Assembly (NCBI RefSeq): GCF_013466785.1
Contig: NZ_CP059163.1
Location: 3,596,001-3,660,000 of the forward strand
Origin: Nocardioides marinisabuli
GTDB taxonomy: Bacteria > Actinomycetota > Actinomycetes > Propionibacteriales > Nocardioidaceae
Length of the DNA: 64,000 bases
Reading direction: 5' to 3'
The notes under the pieces are model-generated. The model saw only the letters and a program-made list of their open reading frames with translations. It did not search any database and was not told where the DNA came from. Both the position numbers and the translations under genes were made by a program. This document shows positions 35,125 through 51,780 of the stretch, in pieces. Position 1 is the first letter of the stretch; each line of letters begins with the position of its first letter.

Positions 35125-36540
35125 TCACATGGCCTGCGACACGCTCGACATGTTGAAGTCCGGCACCCGCAGCGCCGGGGTGACGGTGCGGCTGAAGTAG
35201 TCGTCGCCCCACTCCCGGCTGAAGCTCGGCTCGCTCGCCGACGCGGCCGAGAAGCGGCGCAGCAGGTCGACCGGGCTCTCGTTGAAGCGGAAGTTGTTGA
35301 CCAGGCCGGTGACCTCGCCGTCCTCGACGAGGTAGACGCCGTCGCGGGTGAGGCCGGTCAGCAGCAGGGACTGGGGGTCGACCTCCCGGATGTACCACAG
35401 GCAGGTCAGCAGCAGGCCCCGCTCGGTGCTCGCGACCAGGTCGTCGACGCGGCCGGCACCGCCGTCGACGTCGAGCACCAGGTTGTCGACGTACGGCGTG
35501 ACCGGCTGGTCGGTGAGCCGCGCCGAGTGCCGGGTCTGGCCCAGGGCCTCGAGCCGGCCGTCACGGATCCAGTCGGTGCGGCCCAGGGCGAGACCGTTGT
35601 CGAAGACCGAGGTGTCGTTGGACGACGAGCCGGCGGTCACGAAGGGCGCGCACTCCAGCCCCGGGTGCAGCGGGTCGGAGAAGAGGTGCACCCCCGCGGC
35701 CGCCACCTGCTCACCGATCCGCGTGCCGCCCCCGCGGCCGCTGAAGACCGACTGCCCCTCGTGGGCCACCCGGGCCCCCGCGGACCAGTAGGCCGAGATC
35801 ATCAGGTCCGCCACCGACGACGGCGGCAGGATGGTGTCGTAGCGCCCCGCGGGCAGCTCGTGGCGACCCCGGGCGCCCCAGGCGAGCCGGCGGGCCACCG
35901 CGGCGTCCATCTCCAGCGCGTCCACGTCGCCGAAGTCACGGGTGGCCCCGCCGACCCAGGCGCTCTGGGTCAGGGCAGCGTCCTTGCCGGTGCAGCCGTA
36001 GTGACCGGTGGGCTGGACGTGGCGCAGCCGCAGCCCGGTCGTCGAGCCCAGGTAGGTGGTGGTGACCTCGTGGTTGACGAAGCCGTAGAGCACCCGGCCC
36101 TCGGCGCCCGCGCGGCCGAACGCCTCGCCGAGCGCCGGGGCGAAGGCGTCGTAGGTGTGGATGTCGGTGGGCACCGCCGCGTCCTCCCAGTCGGGGGAGA
36201 CCCGCTCGGGCACCAGGTCGGCGGCGTCCTCGGCCGGCTCGGCGGCCCGAGCCGCGGCGTCGGCCGCCCGCACGAGCTCGGTGACCTGTGCCTGGGTGGT
36301 CGCCGTCGAGGAGACGGTGCCGGTGGCGGTGCCGCCCGGGCCGCGCACGAAGGAGACCACGCTGACGTGCACCCGGTGCATCACGCCGTTGGTGGTCAGC
36401 GTGTTGCCGGCCCAGCGCAGGTTGGCGCTCGTGGTGTCGCGCACGACGACCACGCAGTCGTCGGCGACGCTGGCCGCCAGGCCCTGCTCGACCAGCGACT
36501 GCGGGGTGGTGACGTGGGGGGCGTGGCTCGGGGAGGTCAT
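35125..36540 (-). CDS. TldE/PmbA-type metallopeptidase-related subunit
   Basis: 471 residues of the TldD/PmbA (microcin-processing) family without the zinc-binding HExxxH, hence the TldE-like, non-catalytic subunit. Seen: [15 protein letters not shown] at the N-terminus and [12 protein letters not shown] near the C-terminus. The start at 36540 gives a 4-base overlap with the TldD stop, so both are co-translated. TldD/TldE complexes cleave unfolded peptides and mature some RiPPs. No RiPP precursor is visible nearby. Confidence 0.92.
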   Translation of the reverse strand: MTSPSHAPHVTTPQSLVEQGLAASVADDCVVVVRDTTSANLRWAGNTLTTNGVMHRVHVSVVSFVRGPGGTATGTVSSTATTQAQVTELVRAADAAARAAEPAEDAADLVPERVSPDWEDAAVPTDIHTYDAFAPALGEAFGRAGAEGRVLYGFVNHEVTTTYLGSTTGLRLRHVQPTGHYGCTGKDAALTQSAWVGGATRDFGDVDALEMDAAVARRLAWGARGRHELPAGRYDTILPPSSVADLMISAYWSAGARVAHEGQSVFSGRGGGTRIGEQVAAAGVHLFSDPLHPGLECAPFVTAGSSSNDTSVFDNGLALGRTDWIRDGRLEALGQTRHSARLTDQPVTPYVDNLVLDVDGGAGRVDDLVASTERGLLLTCLWYIREVDPQSLLLTGLTRDGVYLVEDGEVTGLVNNFRFNESPVDLLRRFSAASASEPSFSREWGDDYFSRTVTPALRVPDFNMSSVSQAM

Positions 36541-38078
36541 CAGCGACCCGCCTCCTCGGTGGTGTTCAGGATCCGCACGTCGCGGAAGAGCGAGGTCGGG
36601 CAGCCGTGGCTGACCGAGGCGACCTGGCCCGGCTGGGCCTTGCCGCAGTTGAAGGCGCCGCCCACGACGTAGGTCTGCGGACCGCCGACCGCCTCGAGCG
36701 AGCCCCAGAACTCGGTCGTCGTGGCCTGGTAGGCGACGTCGCGCACCTGGCCGGCCAGCTCGCCGTCCACGATGCGGTAGAACCGCTGACCGGTGAACTG
36801 GAAGTTGAAGCGCTGCATGTCGATCGACCACGACCGGTCACCGACGACGTAGATGCCGCGCTCGACGCGGCCGATCAGCTCGTCGGTCCCCGGCCCGTCG
36901 GGGTCGGGCCGCAGGGAGACGTTGGCCATCCGCTGGATCGGCACGTGGCCGGGGGAGTCGGCGTACGCACAGCCGTTGGAGCGGCCGCGCGGGTGCTCGG
37001 GCCCGGCCAGCTCGGGCTTCATCGCGGCCATCGAGCGGTCGAGCTGGTAGCCGACCAGCACACCGTCGGAGACGATGTCCCACTCCTGGGCGGCGACGCC
37101 CTCGTCGTCGTAGCCGGTGGTCGCCAACCCGTGCACCGAGGTGCGGTCGCCGGTGACGTTCATCGCCGGTGAGCCGTAGCGCAGGGTGCCGAGCTGGTCG
37201 TAGGTGGCGAACGACGTGCCGGCGTAGTTGGCCTCGTAGCCCAGGGCCCGGTCGAGCTCGGTGGCGTGGCCGATGGACTCGTGGATGGTCAGCCAGAGGT
37301 TGGAGGGGTGCACGACCAGGTCGTAGCGGCCCGCCTCGACGCCGGGCGCGGCGAGCTTCTCGGCCAACAGATCGGGCACCTCGGCGACCTCGGCGTCGAA
37401 GTCCCAGGCCACCTGGGGCGAGCCCGTGACGTACTCCCAGCCGCGCCCCACCGGGGGCGCGAGGGAGGCCATCGAGTCGAAGACGTCGCCGTGGGAGCCC
37501 ATCGCCTCGAAGCCGGGCTGCAGCCGGACCCGCTGCTGGGTGGTGCGGGTGCCGTGCAGGTCCGCGTAGTACTTGTTCTCGCGCACGGCGCTGAGGAAGG
37601 CCGAGGCGTGCTCGACCGCGGCGTGCTCGCGCAGCCGGCGGGTCCACTCGACCAGGACCGCCGCCTTCTCGGCCGTCGGCACCTCGACCGGGTCGACCTC
37701 GTAGTCGGAGACCCAGGTGACGTCGTCGTGGACCGGCTCGGGGGCCACCTCGACCGGCGTGCTCGTCATCGTGGCGGCGACCTCGGCGACGGCGACGGCC
37801 CGCTCGGCGACGCTGCGCGCCTCCGGCTCGGTCAGCACGACGCCGGACGCGAAGCCCCAGGCGCCCCGGTGGACGACACGGACGGCGAAGCCGACGTCGA
37901 CGGAGTCGTCGGCGGCCTGGAGCACCCCGTCGCGGGCGGTGAGGTCCTGGTAGCGCACCCGCTCGAAGCGGAAGTCGGCGTGGCTGACGCCGAGCTCCGC
38001 GGCGCGGGCCAGGGCCACCTCGCCGAGGCGGCGGTGCGGCAGGGCCTGGAAGGTCGCGTCGAGGCTGGGCCGGCTCAT
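36540..38078 (-). CDS. tldD: TldD-type metallopeptidase
   Basis: 512 residues. The zinc motif HESIGHATELDR (HExxxH) marks the catalytic subunit of the TldD/TldE protease. VVHPSNLWLTIHESIG and NGCAYADSPGHVPI surround it. TAGGTT (38091-38086, minus strand) ends 7 bases before the ATG, giving a leaderless start. It is followed by tldE with an ATGA overlap. Cleaves small unfolded proteins in the cytoplasm. Confidence 0.94.
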   Translation of the reverse strand: MSRPSLDATFQALPHRRLGEVALARAAELGVSHADFRFERVRYQDLTARDGVLQAADDSVDVGFAVRVVHRGAWGFASGVVLTEPEARSVAERAVAVAEVAATMTSTPVEVAPEPVHDDVTWVSDYEVDPVEVPTAEKAAVLVEWTRRLREHAAVEHASAFLSAVRENKYYADLHGTRTTQQRVRLQPGFEAMGSHGDVFDSMASLAPPVGRGWEYVTGSPQVAWDFDAEVAEVPDLLAEKLAAPGVEAGRYDLVVHPSNLWLTIHESIGHATELDRALGYEANYAGTSFATYDQLGTLRYGSPAMNVTGDRTSVHGLATTGYDDEGVAAQEWDIVSDGVLVGYQLDRSMAAMKPELAGPEHPRGRSNGCAYADSPGHVPIQRMANVSLRPDPDGPGTDELIGRVERGIYVVGDRSWSIDMQRFNFQFTGQRFYRIVDGELAGQVRDVAYQATTTEFWGSLEAVGGPQTYVVGGAFNCGKAQPGQVASVSHGCPTSLFRDVRILNTTEEAGR

Positions 38079-38088
38079 GGGCGTGAAC

Positions 38089-41000
38089 CTAGCCGATCGC
38101 GGCGCCCGCGACCGCCAGCGTCGAGCCGCTGCGCGACTTGCGGACCCGCAGCTGGGTGGGGATCCGGTCGCGCATCTCGGCGACGTGGCTGACCACGCCC
38201 ACGACCCTGCCGCCCTCGCGCAGCGAGTCGAGCACGTCCATGACGTCCTCGAGGGTGTCGGCGTCGAGGGAGCCGAAGCCCTCGTCGACGAAGAGCGTGT
38301 CGAGCTCGGCCCCGCCCGCCTCGGCGGTGATGACGTCGGCCAGCCCCAGGGCCAGGGCCAGCGAGACCACGAACGTCTCGCCGCCCGACAGCGTCGCCGG
38401 GTCCCGCGCCTCGCCCGACCAGTCGTCGCGCACCCGCAGGCTCAGCCCGCCGCGGGTCTCGCCCGCACCCCGCTGGGCGGTGTGCTCGAGGCTGTAGCGG
38501 TGCTCCGACATCCGGGTCAGGCGCTCGTTGGCCGCGGCCACCACCTGGGAGAGCCGGTAGGCCAGGACGTAGGCGGACAGGCGCATCTGGAGGTGGTTGT
38601 CGCTCGAGCGACCCTCGACGAAGGTGCCGAGCCGGGTGGCCAGGGCCAGGTCGCGACGCAACGGCGCCCAGGCGCGCAGCCGCTCGGCGAGGTCGAGGGT
38701 GAGCCCGCCGAGCCGGTCGCGGCGGGCCGCGAGGGTGGCCACCTCGGCGCCGACCTCCTCGACGCGCCGCCGCGCGCGGGCGTGGGCCTCGTGCCGGGCC
38801 GCGACGGCCGCCGCCGCGTCGGGCTCGCCCTCCGGCTCCGGGGGTAGGGCCTCGAGGCGGGCGGCGACGTCGGCGAGGACCTGCTCGACCCGGTCGAGGC
38901 GGCGCTGGTGGTCGGCGGTGCGCTGCTCCAGCGCCCGCAGCCCCGCCTCGTCGACGTACGCCGCCTCGGCGGCGCCGGTGTCGGCGAAGTCGTGCTGGGC
39001 CGCGGCGTCGTCGGCCGCCCGGGTCGCCTCGAGCGCCGCCTGCTCGGTGGAGGCGAGCGCCTCGAGGGCCGAGACGAGGTCGTCGGCGGCCGCGGCCCGG
39101 GCGCGGTGGTGCTCCAGGAGGGCCTCGAGCTGCCGGGCGAGGTGGTCGGTGTCGGGGTCGGTGTCGGTGTCGGGGTCGGGCTCGCCGTGCTCGTCGCACA
39201 GGTCGTGGTCGGCGGCTGCGAGCGCCGCGGCGACGTCGGCGCGGGTGGCCTCCAGCTCGTGGCGCAGGGCCGCGGCGCCGGCCTGGTGCCCGGTGCAGGC
39301 GGCGACCAGCGCGGTGTGCTGCTGGGCGGTGGTGGCGAGGGTCGCCTCGAGCTGGTCGAGCCGCTCGGTGGCCGCGGCCTGCTCGGTCGCGGCGGCCTGG
39401 GCACGCGCGAGGTCGGCCCGCAGCTGCTCGGACTGCTCGGCCAGCTCCTCGCGCGTCGTGCCGCCGGTGCGCTCGCGAGCGACCTCGAGGCGCGTGAGGA
39501 GGTCACGGTGCCGGGTGTCGAGCAGGTGCTCGTGGCTCTTGGCGTCGTCGAGGGCGCGCTGGGCGGCGCGCTCGGACCCGGCGTCGGCGGCGCCGGGCGC
39601 GGCGACCGCCTTGGTGGGGTGCTCGTCGGAGCCGCACACCGGGCAGCACCCACCCACGACCAGGGCACCGGCCAGCTCGGCGGCCATCGACTCGATGCGT
39701 GCCTCGCGCACGGCCAGGAGGTGCTCGTGGGCGGCCGCGGCGCGCTCGCGGGCCTCGAGCCACTCGCTGCGGGCCTGTGCGGCCACGGCGACGAGGTGCT
39801 CGACCTCGTCGTGGGCGGCCGTGCGGGCGAGCACGACGTCGAGGCGCTCGCGCAGTCCGGGGGCCCGCTCCGCCCGGTCGCGCAGCGAGGCCAGCGCCTC
39901 GCGGGCGGCGTGCACCTCGCCGGGCAGCCGGTGGAGGTCCACCTCGAGCTCCTCGACCCGGTGGGCGTCGCGGGTCTGCTGCCGGAGCAGGTCCTCGAGC
40001 CGGGCGCCGGTCTCGTGCAGGCGGCGCAGCCGCGGTCGCAGGGTCTCGAGGGTGGTGACGGCGGCGCGAGCCTCCCGGTGGGTCGCCGCCAGGGCCGCGG
40101 GGTCGTCGAGCGGGTGGTCGGCGCCCAGCACGCCGGCCGCCGTCGCTGCGGCCGACCCGGCGTGGGCCCGGGCCTCCTCGACCCGGGCGCGGGCCCGTCG
40201 GGCCAGCCCGCCCAGGGGGACGACGGCGGCGGCTCGTCGTGCCCGGTCCAGCCGCTCGAGGTCGTGGGTGTGCCGGTCGCTCGCAGCCACGAGGGTGTCG
40301 TGCTCGACGAGCGCCTCCCGGTGGCGCTCGCGCAGCGCGGCGCGCTCGCGGGCGACCCCGAGGTCGTGGGCGGCGCGACGCTCCACGTCAGCGAGCTGCT
40401 CGAGCTCCTGGCGACGTGCGGACAGCGCCGTGCTGGTGGTGCCGGCCAGGTCGTCGGCCCACACCTGGAGGCTGCCGTCGTCGGCCAGCAGGCCCAGGTC
40501 GGGGGGCTCGGCGGCGGCTGCCGCGTCGGCCCCCGGTGCGACGGTGCCGGGCAGGTCGGCGCGGGCCGCCTCGCTGATCCGGCTGGCCAGGTCGGCGACC
40601 TGCTCCTCCACCTCCTGGGAGTCCCGGCGCAGGCGGGTGCGCCGCTCCTTGAGCCAGGCCTCGACCTGCTCGAACCGGCCGGTCCGGAAGAGCTGCTGGA
40701 GCAGGCGGTGCCGCTCGTCGGAGCGGGCACGCAGGAACGCCTGGAAGCGACCCTGCGGCAGGAGCGCGACCTGGGTGAACTGCACGAGGTTCATCCCGAG
40801 CAGCTCGCCCATGAGGTGGCCGGTCTCGTCGAGGCGGGTCGAGAGGGTCTCCCACCCGCCGTCGCGACGCTCGGAGACGACGACGTGGGCGGGCTCGGTG
40901 GTGGTGCCGGTGCCGCGCTTCTTGGCTCGTTCCCACGCCGGTGAGCGCACCAGGCGGAAGCGGCGCCCCGACAGGGTCAGCTCGAGCTCGACCCGGGGCG

Positions 41001-41226
41001 CCACCCCGGGGGCGGCCTGGTCGCAGCGCAGCCGCTTGGCCCCGGCCCGGTCGCCGGGCACGTCGCCGTACAGGGCGAAGCACACCGCGTCGAGCACGCT
41101 GGTCTTCCCGGCGCCGGTGGGCCCGGTGAGCAGGAAGAGCCCGCTCTCGGAGAGCCGGTCGAGGTCGACCTCGACGGTGTCGGGGAACGGGCCGAAGGCG
41201 GTGATCTCGAGGCGGTGCAGGCGCAT
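38089..41226 (-). CDS. sbcC: SbcC: SMC-like nuclease ATPase subunit
   Basis: 1045 residues. Walker A GPTGAGKTSVLD near residue 35, long coiled-coil arms with a CPVC zinc hook in GGCCPVCGSDEHP (near residue 530), then the ABC signature LSGGETF and Walker B LFVDEGFGSLD at the C-terminus. With SbcD it forms the MR-type nuclease that trims hairpins and DNA ends. A short Asp-Pro-Asp-Thr repeat (coded near 39146-39180) interrupts the second coil. Its ATG overlaps the sbcD stop. Confidence 0.95.
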   Translation of the reverse strand: MRLHRLEITAFGPFPDTVEVDLDRLSESGLFLLTGPTGAGKTSVLDAVCFALYGDVPGDRAGAKRLRCDQAAPGVAPRVELELTLSGRRFRLVRSPAWERAKKRGTGTTTEPAHVVVSERRDGGWETLSTRLDETGHLMGELLGMNLVQFTQVALLPQGRFQAFLRARSDERHRLLQQLFRTGRFEQVEAWLKERRTRLRRDSQEVEEQVADLASRISEAARADLPGTVAPGADAAAAAEPPDLGLLADDGSLQVWADDLAGTTSTALSARRQELEQLADVERRAAHDLGVARERAALRERHREALVEHDTLVAASDRHTHDLERLDRARRAAAVVPLGGLARRARARVEEARAHAGSAAATAAGVLGADHPLDDPAALAATHREARAAVTTLETLRPRLRRLHETGARLEDLLRQQTRDAHRVEELEVDLHRLPGEVHAAREALASLRDRAERAPGLRERLDVVLARTAAHDEVEHLVAVAAQARSEWLEARERAAAAHEHLLAVREARIESMAAELAGALVVGGCCPVCGSDEHPTKAVAAPGAADAGSERAAQRALDDAKSHEHLLDTRHRDLLTRLEVARERTGGTTREELAEQSEQLRADLARAQAAATEQAAATERLDQLEATLATTAQQHTALVAACTGHQAGAAALRHELEATRADVAAALAAADHDLCDEHGEPDPDTDTDPDTDHLARQLEALLEHHRARAAAADDLVSALEALASTEQAALEATRAADDAAAQHDFADTGAAEAAYVDEAGLRALEQRTADHQRRLDRVEQVLADVAARLEALPPEPEGEPDAAAAVAARHEAHARARRRVEEVGAEVATLAARRDRLGGLTLDLAERLRAWAPLRRDLALATRLGTFVEGRSSDNHLQMRLSAYVLAYRLSQVVAAANERLTRMSEHRYSLEHTAQRGAGETRGGLSLRVRDDWSGEARDPATLSGGETFVVSLALALGLADVITAEAGGAELDTLFVDEGFGSLDADTLEDVMDVLDSLREGGRVVGVVSHVAEMRDRIPTQLRVRKSRSGSTLAVAGAAIG

Positions 41227-42413
41227 CAGCCGACCCCCCGCTCGACGGTCCGCTCGACGGGGTCGGCGGTGGAGTCCTCGCAGCACGAGTCGACGGCCTC
41301 GCGCAGCAGCGCGGCCTCGTCGTCGCTGGGGGCGGTGCCGCGCACGGTGCGCACGAACTCGGCGACGACGTCGTGGTCGCTGCGCCCGGCGCTGGGTCGG
41401 GCCGGCAGCGCACCCAGCCCGGGCACCCGGCCCTCGAAGGTGAGCACCATGGTGTGCGGGAAGCGGCGGCGCAGCCGGTCCATGGCCTGGACCGGGCGGT
41501 CGGCGTCGGTGAGGCTCGCCTGCACCCACGAGCCCTCGTGGCGCTCGAGCGCCGGGTCGCCCAGCAGCTCCTCGAGCGTGCCGCGCAGCCGGGCCAGCGG
41601 GCGGGGCACCGGGGCCTCGACGAACTCGGTGGAGCGCACGCCGTCGGGGCCCAGGTCGACCAGCCACGACCCCTTGCGGTGGTCGGCCTCGGAGAAGGAG
41701 TAGGCCAGCGGCGAGCCCGAGTAGCGGACGGTCTCGGTGAGCACGTGGCGCCCGTGCAGGTGGCCCAGGGCGGTGTAGTCGACGCCCTCGAACAGCGAGG
41801 TGGGCACCAGCGAGACGCCGCCGACGCTGATGTCGCGCTCGGAGTCGCTGGCCTGGAGCGCGTCGCCCGAGCCACCGACGAAGGCGTGCGCCAGCACGAC
41901 GGACCGGGCGCCCGGGCGTGCGGCCAGGTCGAGGCGCACCCGGCGCATCGCCTCGCCGAGGGCGGCGGCGTGCGACCGGGCCCCCAGGCCCCACGGCTCG
42001 CGGACCGCGTCGGGGTCGAGGTAGGGCAGCGCGTGCACCACCACCTCGCCGTGCTCGTCGCCCAGCACCACCGGGGTGCCGACGCCCGCCGGGTCGGTGC
42101 GCAGGTGCACCCCGGCCGAGTCGATGAGCCGCGCGCTGAAGCCCAGCCGGCGGGCGGAGTCGTGGTTGCCGCTGCTGATCACGACCCGGGCCCGTGAGGC
42201 CGCCAGGCGTGCCAGGGTGTCGTCGGCCAGCCGGACGGCGTCGACCTGCGGCAGCGCCCGGTCGTAGACGTCGCCGGCGACCACCACGAGGTCGACCCGC
42301 TCGGCCTCGACGACCTCGAGCAGGTGGTCGAGGTAGGTGGCCTGGTGGGTGAGCATCCCCTCACGGTGGAAGGACCGGCCCAGGTGCCAGTCGGAGGTGT
42401 GGAGGATGCGCAT
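41226..42413 (-). CDS. sbcD: SbcD: exonuclease subunit
   Basis: 395 residues, Mre11-type phosphodiesterase. HTSDWHLGRSFH, VVVAGDVYDRALP, ISSGNHDSARRLGF and the downstream GHLHGRHV supply the two-metal site. TAGCGT (42426-42421, minus strand) ends 7 bases before the ATG at 42413, so the mRNA is probably leaderless. First gene of the sbcD-sbcC operon; its stop overlaps sbcC by 1 base. Confidence 0.95.
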   Translation of the reverse strand: MRILHTSDWHLGRSFHREGMLTHQATYLDHLLEVVEAERVDLVVVAGDVYDRALPQVDAVRLADDTLARLAASRARVVISSGNHDSARRLGFSARLIDSAGVHLRTDPAGVGTPVVLGDEHGEVVVHALPYLDPDAVREPWGLGARSHAAALGEAMRRVRLDLAARPGARSVVLAHAFVGGSGDALQASDSERDISVGGVSLVPTSLFEGVDYTALGHLHGRHVLTETVRYSGSPLAYSFSEADHRKGSWLVDLGPDGVRSTEFVEAPVPRPLARLRGTLEELLGDPALERHEGSWVQASLTDADRPVQAMDRLRRRFPHTMVLTFEGRVPGLGALPARPSAGRSDHDVVAEFVRTVRGTAPSDDEAALLREAVDSCCEDSTADPVERTVERGVG

Positions 42414-42427
42414 GGCACTGACGCTAG

Positions 42428-46321
<3,894 letters not shown>

Positions 46322-46347
46322 GGCACCGCACCACCTGCAGCAGCCGG

Positions 46348-46375
46348 ACCCCCGTCGCCGTGAGGCGGCGGGGGT
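46348..46375 (+). terminator. Terminator after katG
   Basis: Twelve-base arms ACCCCCGTCGCC (46348-46359) and GGCGGCGGGGGT (46364-46375) around GTGA, with one G:T pair. It lies between katG and the convergent fdhD. Confidence 0.8.
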
Positions 46376-46412
46376 CCTGTCCGTGCAGCCCGGTGCCTGC
46401 GACCGGCGGGGC

Positions 46413-47246
46413 TCAGCAGTAGCGCACGGCGCGCTGGCCGCGCACGAAGCCCCAGAGCGCGAGGCCGTGCTCGGCGGCCAGGCGGGCCGAGAGCGAGGTG
46501 GGTGCGCCGACGGCGACCAGGGAGCCGACCCCGGCCGAGACCGCCTTCTGCACCAGCTCGAAGCCGGCGCGACCCGAGACCACCAGGCAGGCCTCGGCGG
46601 GCGACGCGCCGGCCAGCAGCCGGGCACCGGTCACCTTGTCGACGGCGTTGTGGCGCCCGACGTCCTCGCGGACCACGAGCAGCTCGCCCTCGGCGGTCGC
46701 CAGGCCGGCGGCGTGCACGCCACCGGTGCGGTCGAAGACCCGCTGCGACTCCCGCAGCCGGTCGGGCAGGCGGCGTACGACGTCGGGCGGGGGCAGCGCG
46801 CCGGTCCAGGGGACGTCGGCGGTCACCGACAGGGCGTCGGCCACGCTGTCGGCGCCGCACACCCCGCAGGCCGAGGAGCCCGCGGAGAGCCCGTCGTGGC
46901 GCTGCCCGGGCTCGCGGGCGGGCGGTGCGTCGAGGGCGACCGTCACCACGTTGAGCTCCTGCTCGCGGGTCAGGTCGGCGTCGGTGCAGTAGGCCACGCC
47001 CGACAGCCCGGCGCCGGGGGAGAGGAGCCCCTCGTGGCGCACCCAGCCCGCGGCCAGCTCGAAGTCGTGGCCGGGGGTGCGCATGGTGACCCACACCCGC
47101 CGGGCCGGTGCGCCCGGCCAGACCAGGCGCACCTCCAGCGGCTCCTCGGTGGCCAGCCGGTCCTCGTGGTGACGGACCTCGTCGCCCACGTGCTCGGTGA
47201 CGCGGGTGCGGACCGTCGGGCCCGGCCGCCGGGCCAGCCCGGTCAC
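46413..47246 (-). CDS. fdhD: Formate dehydrogenase accessory sulfurtransferase
   Basis: 277 residues. [13 protein letters not shown] carries the Cys-x2-Cys pair used to pass sulfur from IscS to the molybdenum cofactor of formate dehydrogenase. The segment [14 protein letters not shown] is the cofactor-binding region. GTG start. It lies 16 bases downstream of pepN in the same direction, probably in the same transcript. No formate dehydrogenase is in the window. Confidence 0.95.
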   Translation of the reverse strand: MTGLARRPGPTVRTRVTEHVGDEVRHHEDRLATEEPLEVRLVWPGAPARRVWVTMRTPGHDFELAAGWVRHEGLLSPGAGLSGVAYCTDADLTREQELNVVTVALDAPPAREPGQRHDGLSAGSSACGVCGADSVADALSVTADVPWTGALPPPDVVRRLPDRLRESQRVFDRTGGVHAAGLATAEGELLVVREDVGRHNAVDKVTGARLLAGASPAEACLVVSGRAGFELVQKAVSAGVGSLVAVGAPTSLSARLAAEHGLALWGFVRGQRAVRYC

Positions 47247-47261
47247 GTCTGCCCCGTCACG

Positions 47262-49742
<2,481 letters not shown>

Positions 49743-49889
49743 CAGCACACCTTAGGCGCGCCCCGGCCGCGACCGCGGTAACGGTTCGGGGTGCATCGCG
49801 GGGCGGCGGCAACCAAATCGGGGGCGGCGGCGTCAACATGAGCGAGGGGCGTCCTGTTCGCCCCCACCTCACGGGAGGAACCACACGCG

Positions 49890-51692
49890 ATGAAGCGTTC
49901 ATCCAGCACGCGCCAGGGAAAGGCCCTGGCGTCCACCACCGCCGCGCTCGGACTGATGATCTCGGGGCTCGCCCTCTCCTCCGGGCCCGCTCAGTCCGCG
50001 CCGGCGCCCGACTGCGCCACCCCGGTCGACGTCTCGACGTTGGCCGAGGGTGACACCCTGACCGCGCTCAGCGTGGTCCGCGGCACCACGCCGCAGGCGT
50101 TCACCGGCACGGTGATCGGCGTGATCGACGACGGCATCGCCGTCGGTCTCGACATGCTCGTCGTCGACTTCGAGGACCCCGACGCCGGGTCCGCGATGTC
50201 GCGGGCCGGTGGGATCTGGCAAGGCATGTCGGGCTCGCCGGTCTACGTCGGCGACCCCGCCGACGGCAACCTCGTCGGCGCCATCGCCTACGGGCTCTCC
50301 TGGGGCCCCTCGCCGATCGCCGGCGTCACCCCCTTCAGCGAGATGGACGACTACCTCGACACCGCCGCTCCGCGCCGGGTGCGCGTCGACGGCACCGAGG
50401 CGCGCGACATCGCCCGCAGCTCGGGCTCCACGCGTGCGCAGGTCGAGGAGGGCTTCTCCCAGCTGCGGCTGCCCGTCGGGGTGTCCGGCATCGCCGGTAG
50501 CCGCCTGCAGCAGGCCCGCGAGGCCGCGGTCGAGCGCAAGGCCCGCTACTTCCGCAGCGACGAGATGAGCGCCGTGCGGGGCGGGCGCGACGACGCCTCC
50601 CGCGCCGGCGTGGACGACCTGGTCGCCGGCGGCAACATGGGTGCCTCGTTCTCCTACGGCGACATCACCTACGCCGGCGTCGGCACCGTCACCTCCGTGT
50701 GCGGCGGCGAGGTCGTCGGCTTCGGGCACCCGATGGGCTTCCTGGGCGAGACCACCCTGGGCCTGCACCCGGCCGACGCGCTGTTCGTGCAGCCCGAGTC
50801 GCTGGGGGCGCCGTTCAAGGTCGCCAACATCAGCCCTGCGGTGGGCACCGTCACCGACGACCGGCTGGCCGGCATCACCGGCACGTTCGGCGCCCTGCCC
50901 GAGGCGATGACGGTGACCTCCGCGGTGCAGTACGGCGCCCGCGAGCGCACCGGCGCCAGCGACGCCTACGTCTCGGAGTGGGCCGCCGAGGTCACCTTCG
51001 CCCAGCACGTGGCCAACCACGACCGGGTCATCGACGGCATCATCGGCGGCACCGACTCGCTGCAGATGCTGGTGCGGGGCACCGACGAGGACGGCGCGCC
51101 GTTCACCATCGACATGTCCGACGTCTTCGTCGACACCCGGGACGTCACCTTCGCCCCGGTCTGGGACATCGGCGACATCGTGTGGGCCCTGTCGAACATC
51201 CCCGACGCCGACGTCGACTCGGTCGACCTCGACTCGGTGGTCACCGACGAGACCGGCACCCTGCGGGTCACCGGCCTGGAGCAGAAGCGCGGCGGTGAGT
51301 GGGTCAAGGTCAGCAACCGCCGGCGCGGCGTCGTGGCCCAGGCCGGGCGCACGCTGCGCGTGCGCGCGGTCCTCAAGGCCGACGACGACTCGATCAGCTA
51401 CGCGCCCCTCACCACCCCCATCGCCAAGAACGCCCGCTCGGGCTACCTCAGCGTGATGGGCGGCGCGTGGTCGTGGACGAATCTCTACCGGGCCAAGTCG
51501 GTCGCCGACGTGGTCGAGGCCGTCGAGTCCTCGCCGCGCAACGACGACGTCGTCTTCGACCTGCGGCTGCGCCGCAACGGCGGCCGGCTCGAGCAGCTGG
51601 CCGGTCCGCAGAGCACCGTCGTCGAGGGGCAGAAGAGCTTCTCGGTGCAGGTCACGGGCTCGGGCGGCGCGCGCGGGTGCCGCGGCTGCTGA
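49890..51692 (+). CDS. Secreted SpoIVB-type (S55) serine peptidase-like protein
   Basis: 600 residues with a signal peptide (about 1-37, GLMISGLALSSGPAQSAPA). Residues about 45-165 and beyond match the S55 peptidase domain, with catalytic serine Ser114 in WQGMSGSPVYVG and VGAIAYGLSWGPSPIAGVTP. A second part, GGEVVGFGHPMGFLGET, is also typical of SpoIVB-like proteins. The C-terminal 200 residues are a beta-rich extension with LRLRRNG and ends RGCRGC. GGGAGGA precedes the ATG. In Bacillus the family cleaves SpoIVFA during sporulation; here the target is unknown. Confidence 0.9.
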   Translation: MKRSSSTRQGKALASTTAALGLMISGLALSSGPAQSAPAPDCATPVDVSTLAEGDTLTALSVVRGTTPQAFTGTVIGVIDDGIAVGLDMLVVDFEDPDAGSAMSRAGGIWQGMSGSPVYVGDPADGNLVGAIAYGLSWGPSPIAGVTPFSEMDDYLDTAAPRRVRVDGTEARDIARSSGSTRAQVEEGFSQLRLPVGVSGIAGSRLQQAREAAVERKARYFRSDEMSAVRGGRDDASRAGVDDLVAGGNMGASFSYGDITYAGVGTVTSVCGGEVVGFGHPMGFLGETTLGLHPADALFVQPESLGAPFKVANISPAVGTVTDDRLAGITGTFGALPEAMTVTSAVQYGARERTGASDAYVSEWAAEVTFAQHVANHDRVIDGIIGGTDSLQMLVRGTDEDGAPFTIDMSDVFVDTRDVTFAPVWDIGDIVWALSNIPDADVDSVDLDSVVTDETGTLRVTGLEQKRGGEWVKVSNRRRGVVAQAGRTLRVRAVLKADDDSISYAPLTTPIAKNARSGYLSVMGGAWSWTNLYRAKSVADVVEAVESSPRNDDVVFDLRLRRNGGRLEQLAGPQSTVVEGQKSFSVQVTGSGGARGCRGC

Positions 51693-51732
51693 GCAGCACC
51701 TGAGCAACGCCCGGGCAGCAACAGGACAGCAG

Positions 51733-51763
51733 GGCGGGGCGGGACCACTGGTCCCGCCCCGCC
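51733..51763 (+). terminator. Terminator after the S55 peptidase gene
   Basis: Perfect 14-base arms (51733-51746 and 51750-51763) around ACT, followed by GTTCCT. It ends only 6 bases before the -10 of the next gene, so it insulates that leaderless promoter. Confidence 0.85.
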
Positions 51764-51780
51764 GTTCCTATGCTGGCGAC

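Noticed and set aside
39146..39180. Tandem repeat as a mobile or regulatory element
   Set aside because: It is a coding repeat for Asp-Pro-Asp-Thr inside SbcC and stays in frame.
38597..41443. Plus-strand open frame of 948 codons over sbcC
   Set aside because: It is Ser/Arg/Ala-rich and antisense to the clear SbcC ATPase.
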